A DNA stretch of 9,350 bases, taken from assembly GCA_946056785.1 (NCBI GenBank), contig CAMGKS010000045.1, positions 1 through 9,350 of the forward strand, read 5' to 3'. Source of the stretch: an uncultured Clostridia bacterium (GTDB taxonomy: Bacteria; Bacillota; Clostridia; Christensenellales; CAG-917). Made by a program: the position numbers and the translations under genes. Within the stretch, counting starts at the first letter, position 1. Each line of letters starts with the position of its first letter. Of this stretch, positions 5,882-9,350 are shown one piece after another. The notes beneath the pieces were generated by a model, which searched no databases, had not been told where the DNA came from, and worked only from the letters and a program-made list of their open reading frames with translations.

Positions 5882-6779
5882 ACGTTCTAAAAAACTCCAA
5901 CATATTATTCGTTACAAATTCCGACTCTTCCCAATGCGGTTGAATAATAGGAAACACGTGTTCGAGTTTATTGCTCGTTCCTACAAGGTCGTTAAGTTCG
6001 TGTTCGATTCCGCGTTTAGTGAGAAGTTTGTCGAAACGTAAAACCTGCCCACGCATAAAATCGCCTTTTGCGGTAGCTAAAAAAATGGGCGGAAATTTTT
6101 CAAGGTTAGCATTTGCAATGGTGGCAAGCGGCAAAAATTCGTTTTTGCGATATTTTTTGCCGAAAAATTCTTTTAACAAAAACCGAACGGGCGAAATGTT
6201 TAATCTTTTTCTATAATAGTCTATATCAAAAACGCCGCACGTATATGCCACGGCTTTAAACTGCAAGCCCGTTTTAAGGTTGAGTTTTTCGGCAAGCGTT
6301 TCGTCCGCAATAACGGCATTCGACATTGCACAAAGATGAGCCCCGGCACTGTCGCCCGTAAGGAAAATACGCTCTAAATCAAACTTATATTCGTCCGCAT
6401 GCCGTTCAACCCAGTTGTAAGCGTGAAAAAGGTCGGTAAGGTTATTAGGAAATCTTCCTCCCTTAAAAAGCAAGCGATAACTTATGCTTACGACTTTAAA
6501 ACCTTTTGCGGCAATCTCCATGCAATAATATTTGTTTATATCCTTTGTTCCGTAAAACCAACAACCGCCGTGAACGTCGATAATCGTCGGCAAAAGCTCG
6601 TTTTCGGCTCCAGCAGGATAATATACGTCGAGTTTATTATATAGTTCGTCGTCGTTAGCGTAATTTACGTCACAGACAGCCGTAACGTTTTCAGGCGGAC
6701 TTTGACTTGCAATACGTTTCCCGTCGTGTACGGTTAAAAAATCACAAAATTTATCAACCAACTTTTTATATAATCCCAT
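5871..6779 (-). CDS. Alpha/beta-hydrolase, esterase/lipase (HSL/carboxylesterase-like)
   Basis: 302-residue hydrolase without a signal peptide or membrane segment, so cytoplasmic. The oxyanion-hole motif DVHGGCWFYG lies at 68-77 (H70-G71-G72), and the nucleophile elbow is GDSAGAH (142-148) with Ser144. Asp240 in ATAKGDFM and His274 in LEHVFPI sit where the other triad members are expected. The HGG plus GDSAG pair places it with hormone-sensitive-lipase/acetyl-xylan-esterase-like enzymes (bacterial 'BD-FAE' type), which cleave short acyl esters; the real substrate is unknown. The start is fixed by AGGAG (6785-6789) five bases before the ATG, with a consensus promoter just upstream. It is the first gene of the operon and overlaps fumC by 11 bases. 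No functional link to fumarase is apparent. Confidence 0.88.
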   Translation of the reverse strand: MGLYKKLVDKFCDFLTVHDGKRIASQSPPENVTAVCDVNYANDDELYNKLDVYYPAGAENELLPTIIDVHGGCWFYGTKDINKYYCMEIAAKGFKVVSISYRLLFKGGRFPNNLTDLFHAYNWVERHADEYKFDLERIFLTGDSAGAHLCAMSNAVIADETLAEKLNLKTGLQFKAVAYTCGVFDIDYYRKRLNISPVRFLLKEFFGKKYRKNEFLPLATIANANLEKFPPIFLATAKGDFMRGQVLRFDKLLTKRGIEHELNDLVGTSNKLEHVFPIIQPHWEESEFVTNNMLEFFRTYAQ

Positions 6780-6796
6780 AATTTCTCCTTTATTAT

Positions 6797-6825
6797 ATTA
6801 TAAGCGTTATAAACGTATATGTCAA
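6797..6825 (-). promoter_or_regulatory. Consensus sigma-70/SigA promoter of the hydrolase-fumC operon
   Basis: On the minus strand TTGACA (6820-6825) and TATAAT (6797-6802) are exactly 17 bases apart, a perfect consensus. Initiation would fall near 6790, leaving only about ten bases before the ATG at 6779, so the AGGAG at 6785-6789 is at the very 5' end of the mRNA. This leaves no room for a leader-based riboswitch or attenuator. A second, overlapping TATTAT-like -10 lies just downstream. Confidence 0.8.
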
Positions 6826-7260
6826 TTTCAATATTCGCCCTGATTTTTCGATAATTGAAAATTTTTCGCAACTCTCCAAGTTTATCTTTTATCCGACCTG
6901 CCGTTTCTGTAAATCTGGAAAAGCAATATTTTTTTGCACGTTAAACGCAAAACAAAACTTATGTTTCCGCTATTCTCTTCGCCGTTCTAAAACGCAAAAT
7001 AAAACCGCCTATTCTAAAGTAAAATTCGTCTAAAAATGGCATTTTAATTTTTAACGGCAAACGCAAAACACATATTTAACGCAGAATTTTAAAAACACTA
7101 TTTTGAAACTTCAATAAGTTTACAAAATAAAACTAAAAATCGTTGTTAAGTTCCCATTACTGTAAAAAACAAAACAAAGTTTAAGTTTGCAAGAAAAATT
7201 TTGCTTAACAATCTACCGTCACCGTTTTAATGTTTAAACAGCTATTTAACAATTAATATT
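6826..7260. other. AT-rich intergenic region, no gene recognised
   Basis: About 435 bases with no credible ORF, tRNA or recognisable RNA family on either strand. The sequence AAACGCAAAA recurs at about 6943, 6990 and 7059, a loose direct repeat whose spacing is irregular. The region separates the terminator of the ABC gene from the promoter of the hydrolase operon. Both flanking genes read leftward, so its length is not explained by divergent control; it may be decayed sequence. Confidence 0.5.
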
Positions 7261-7268
7261 TTTAAAGA

Positions 7269-7300
7269 AAAAGGGCTAACAAAAATTCGTTAACCCTTTT
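7269..7300 (-). terminator. Intrinsic terminator of the ABC exporter gene
   Basis: Arms 7269-7280 and 7289-7300 form a 12-bp stem (AAAAGGGTTAAC ... GTTAGCCCTTTT on the minus strand) with an 8-base loop, followed by U-rich TCTTT. The only non-Watson-Crick position is a G-U pair in the minus-strand RNA but a C-A mismatch in the plus-strand RNA. This strand asymmetry supports use on the minus strand, 47 bases after the ABC stop codon. Confidence 0.8.
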
Positions 7301-7346
7301 ATCGACATAAAATTTCTATGAAATGCTATGCAATTTGCGTTTTATT

Positions 7347-9350
7347 TTAGTCAAGTTCAAACGCCCCCGTATACAACTGATAATATTTACCTTTCAAGGC
7401 AATCAGTTGTTCATGATTTCCGCGTTCAATAATTTCTCCGTGTTCGAGCACCAAAATCATATCAGCATTTCTGACGGTTGAAAGTCTATGTGCAATTATA
7501 AAGACGGTTCTGCCTTGCATAAGGTTATTGAGTCCCTGCTCTATATGCTTTTCCGTTCTCATATCGATAGATGAAGTCGCTTCGTCGAGAATTAACACAG
7601 GCGGATTTGCTATAAGAGCTCTTGCAATAGAAAGAAGCTGTCTTTGTCCTTGCGACAAATTGCCTCCGTCGGCTGTAAGCATAGTGTTATAACCGTCCGG
7701 AAGATGAGTTATAAAGAAATCGGCATTAGCAAGCCGTGACGCTTCGATAACTTCTTCATCGGTTGCATCCAATTTTCCGTATCGGATATTATCCATAACC
7801 GTTCCCGTAAACAAATGCGTATCTTGCAAAACCATAGAAAGCGAATGTCTTAAATCGTCTTTTTTGATTTTATTGATGTTTATTCCGTCATATCTGATTT
7901 TGCCGTCAGGAACGTCATAAAAGCGGTTGATAAGGTTTGTTATCGTCGTTTTTCCGGCACCCGTAGAACCGACCAAAGCAACCTTTTGTCCGTCGTGCGC
8001 AAAGAAATCGATATCTTTAAGAACTGTTTTTTCAGGGACGTATCCGAAAGTTACGTCGTCGAACTGCACTTCGCCGTTAAGTTTTTCAAGCGTTGTCGTG
8101 CCAAGCTCTTTATGCGGATGTTTCCATGCCCAAACGCCCGTTCTTTCATCGCATTCGGTGAGCGTTCCGTCCGGATTTTCCACAACGTTTACAAGCTTTA
8201 CGTATCCTTCGTCCTGTTCGGCTTGTTGATCCAACAATTCAAAAATTCTGCTGGCACCTGCAAGCGACATAAGCACGGTATTTGCCTGTTGAGCCATTTG
8301 GGAAATAGGATTGCCGAATTGACGTGAATAAAGTAAAAACGCCGCCATTTTTCCGAAAGTCATTCCGCCGATTCCCGCAACGGCAAAGATTGCTCCCAAG
8401 ACAGCCGTCAATGCAAAATTGATATAAGTTAAATTTCCCAAAATCGGCATTAATATGTTTGCATAAGTGTTAGCGTTTGCTGCGGCTTTACAAAGCATGC
8501 CGTTTACCTTATCGAAATCTGACTTTTCGTATTCTTCGTGATTAAATACTTTGACGACTTTCTGTCCTTCGATATGTTCTTCAATAAAGCCGTTTGTTAT
8601 GCCTATTGCCTTTTGTTGAGCCATAAAGAATTTTCCGCTCTTTCCTCCGACTTTGCCGACGATTAAAACCATTATAAAAATCATGACGACTATCGTTAAA
8701 GTCAAAATCGGGTTAAGAACCAGCATAACTATGAAAATCGTAACGATGGTAAGAACCGACGAAACCATGGTAGGCAAAGCGTTTGCTAAAAGCTCTCTTA
8801 ACGTGTCCGTGTCGTTTGTATAACAGCTCATTATATCTCCGTGAGCATGCGTATCGAAATATCTTATAGGCAGTTTTTGCATATGTTCAAACATATCGTC
8901 ACGAACTTTTTGAAGAATCTTTGACGAAACCAAAACGCATATCCTGTCAGCTCCATAGGTAGACAAGGCGCCTACGGCATATACAGAAGCCATTACGCAG
9001 ATAATTTTTATGAAATCTGCATAAACGACGCCGTTAACGTTCATAGCGGGATTCGCCAAAGGAGCGATATAATTGTCAATGGCAAGAGTTAATAACGCTG
9101 TTCCCGCAACGTTTGCTCCGACGTTTATAACGTACAAAAGCATTACGGCAACGTATCCCCACTTATATCCCGCCATCAATTTTAAAACTCTTTTAAAAAT
9201 TCCGAAAAGGTTTTTTCTCTTTTGCTTTCCCAAAAGTTTCATGCGTTTTTTTTCTTCCATAGCGTTTGTATTTTCTAAATTTTTCAAATCGCTGTTTTCA
9301 GGCGTTGCCGCATCGGTCGCCGATTTTTCGACGGTTTTTGCTTCTAAGGC
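7347..9350 (-). CDS. Type I ABC exporter, fused permease-ATPase half-transporter (5' end beyond window)
   Basis: Membrane exporter subunit, six predicted transmembrane segments followed by one ATP-binding domain. Numbering from a TTG at 9285-9287, membrane segments lie near 42-68, 92-115, 168-190, 193-212, 278-303 and 309-330. The ATPase has Walker A GSTGAGKT (440-447), Q-loop Gln488, signature LSQGQ (544-548), Walker B VLILDE (564-569) with catalytic Glu569, and switch His600. All ATPase residues are intact. A linker of about 45 residues containing VWAWKHPH (385-392) joins the two domains, a feature of the second subunit of clostridial heterodimeric multidrug-type exporters (YfiC/YheH-like). 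The substrate is unknown. The frame stays open for 21 hydrophilic codons upstream of the TTG to the window edge. Neither the TTG nor the downstream ATGs has a good ribosome binding site, so I treat the gene as partial. A partner half-transporter gene is expected just upstream, outside the window. Confidence 0.92.
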   Translation of the reverse strand, partial: ALEAKTVEKSATDAATPENSDLKNLENTNAMEEKKRMKLLGKQKRKNLFGIFKRVLKLMAGYKWGYVAVMLLYVINVGANVAGTALLTLAIDNYIAPLANPAMNVNGVVYADFIKIICVMASVYAVGALSTYGADRICVLVSSKILQKVRDDMFEHMQKLPIRYFDTHAHGDIMSCYTNDTDTLRELLANALPTMVSSVLTIVTIFIVMLVLNPILTLTIVVMIFIMVLIVGKVGGKSGKFFMAQQKAIGITNGFIEEHIEGQKVVKVFNHEEYEKSDFDKVNGMLCKAAANANTYANILMPILGNLTYINFALTAVLGAIFAVAGIGGMTFGKMAAFLLYSRQFGNPISQMAQQANTVLMSLAGASRIFELLDQQAEQDEGYVKLVNVVENPDGTLTECDERTGVWAWKHPHKELGTTTLEKLNGEVQFDDVTFGYVPEKTVLKDIDFFAHDGQKVALVGSTGAGKTTITNLINRFYDVPDGKIRYDGININKIKKDDLRHSLSMVLQDTHLFTGTVMDNIRYGKLDATDEEVIEASRLANADFFITHLPDGYNTMLTADGGNLSQGQRQLLSIARALIANPPVLILDEATSSIDMRTEKHIEQGLNNLMQGRTVFIIAHRLSTVRNADMILVLEHGEIIERGNHEQLIALKGKYYQLYTGAFELD

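Noticed and set aside
7927..8327. Plus-strand ORFs opposite the ABC ATPase domain
   Set aside because: They are antisense shadows of an unmistakable ABC protein, with no ribosome binding site or recognisable domain.

Overview
The window is AT-rich bacterial DNA with compact, well-spaced genes, strong AGGAG-type ribosome binding sites and consensus TTGACA-17-TATAAT promoters. The gene content is a tRNA-Ser with encoded CCA, a zinc-ribbon RlmA-type 23S rRNA methyltransferase, a flavodoxin/ferredoxin 'EFR1-like' protein, and an ABC exporter half with a 'VWAWKHPH' linker. Together these suggest an anaerobic, low-GC Bacillota (Clostridia-like), possibly an uncultured gut lineage. That placement is an inference from gene style, not from a marker comparison.

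Layout. (1) Positions 1-700 hold a minus-strand RNA unit: a perfect-consensus promoter (668-696), an unusually long structured leader, tRNA-Ser(UGA) (316-404), and a stem-loop terminator (274-311). Left of it is a purine-rich stretch on the minus strand with a tiny ORF behind a good Shine-Dalgarno site, and an open frame that runs off the left edge. (2) Positions 873-4293 hold a tightly packed plus-strand operon of three genes. The first is an extended SDR (NAD(P)-dependent epimerase/dehydratase-like) fused to a C-terminal treble-clef zinc finger. The second is a flavodoxin-2x[4Fe-4S] ferredoxin, one base downstream. The third is RlmA, overlapping the second by 8 bases. (3) Positions 4294-4525 separate convergent operons: a perfect 44-bp palindrome that should terminate transcription both ways, flanked on both sides by short AT-rich tandem repeats.

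(4) Positions 4526-6825 hold a minus-strand two-gene operon, an HGG/GDSAG alpha/beta-hydrolase followed by class II fumarase (fumC), overlapping by 11 bases and driven by a second perfect-consensus promoter. (5) Positions 6826-7346 are AT-rich non-coding DNA ending in the terminator of the next gene. (6) Positions 7347-9350 hold one half of a type I ABC exporter on the minus strand; its reading frame is still open at the right edge, so the 5' end is probably outside the window.

How the genes relate. The SDR and the flavodoxin-ferredoxin are the most interesting pair: one handles NAD(P)(H) and the other carries FMN plus two iron-sulfur clusters, and they are transcriptionally locked together. 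Their substrate cannot be read from the sequence. RlmA looks like a housekeeping passenger. Fumarase is central metabolism, and its esterase partner has no obvious link to it. The ABC half-transporter most likely pairs with a partner encoded just beyond the right edge.
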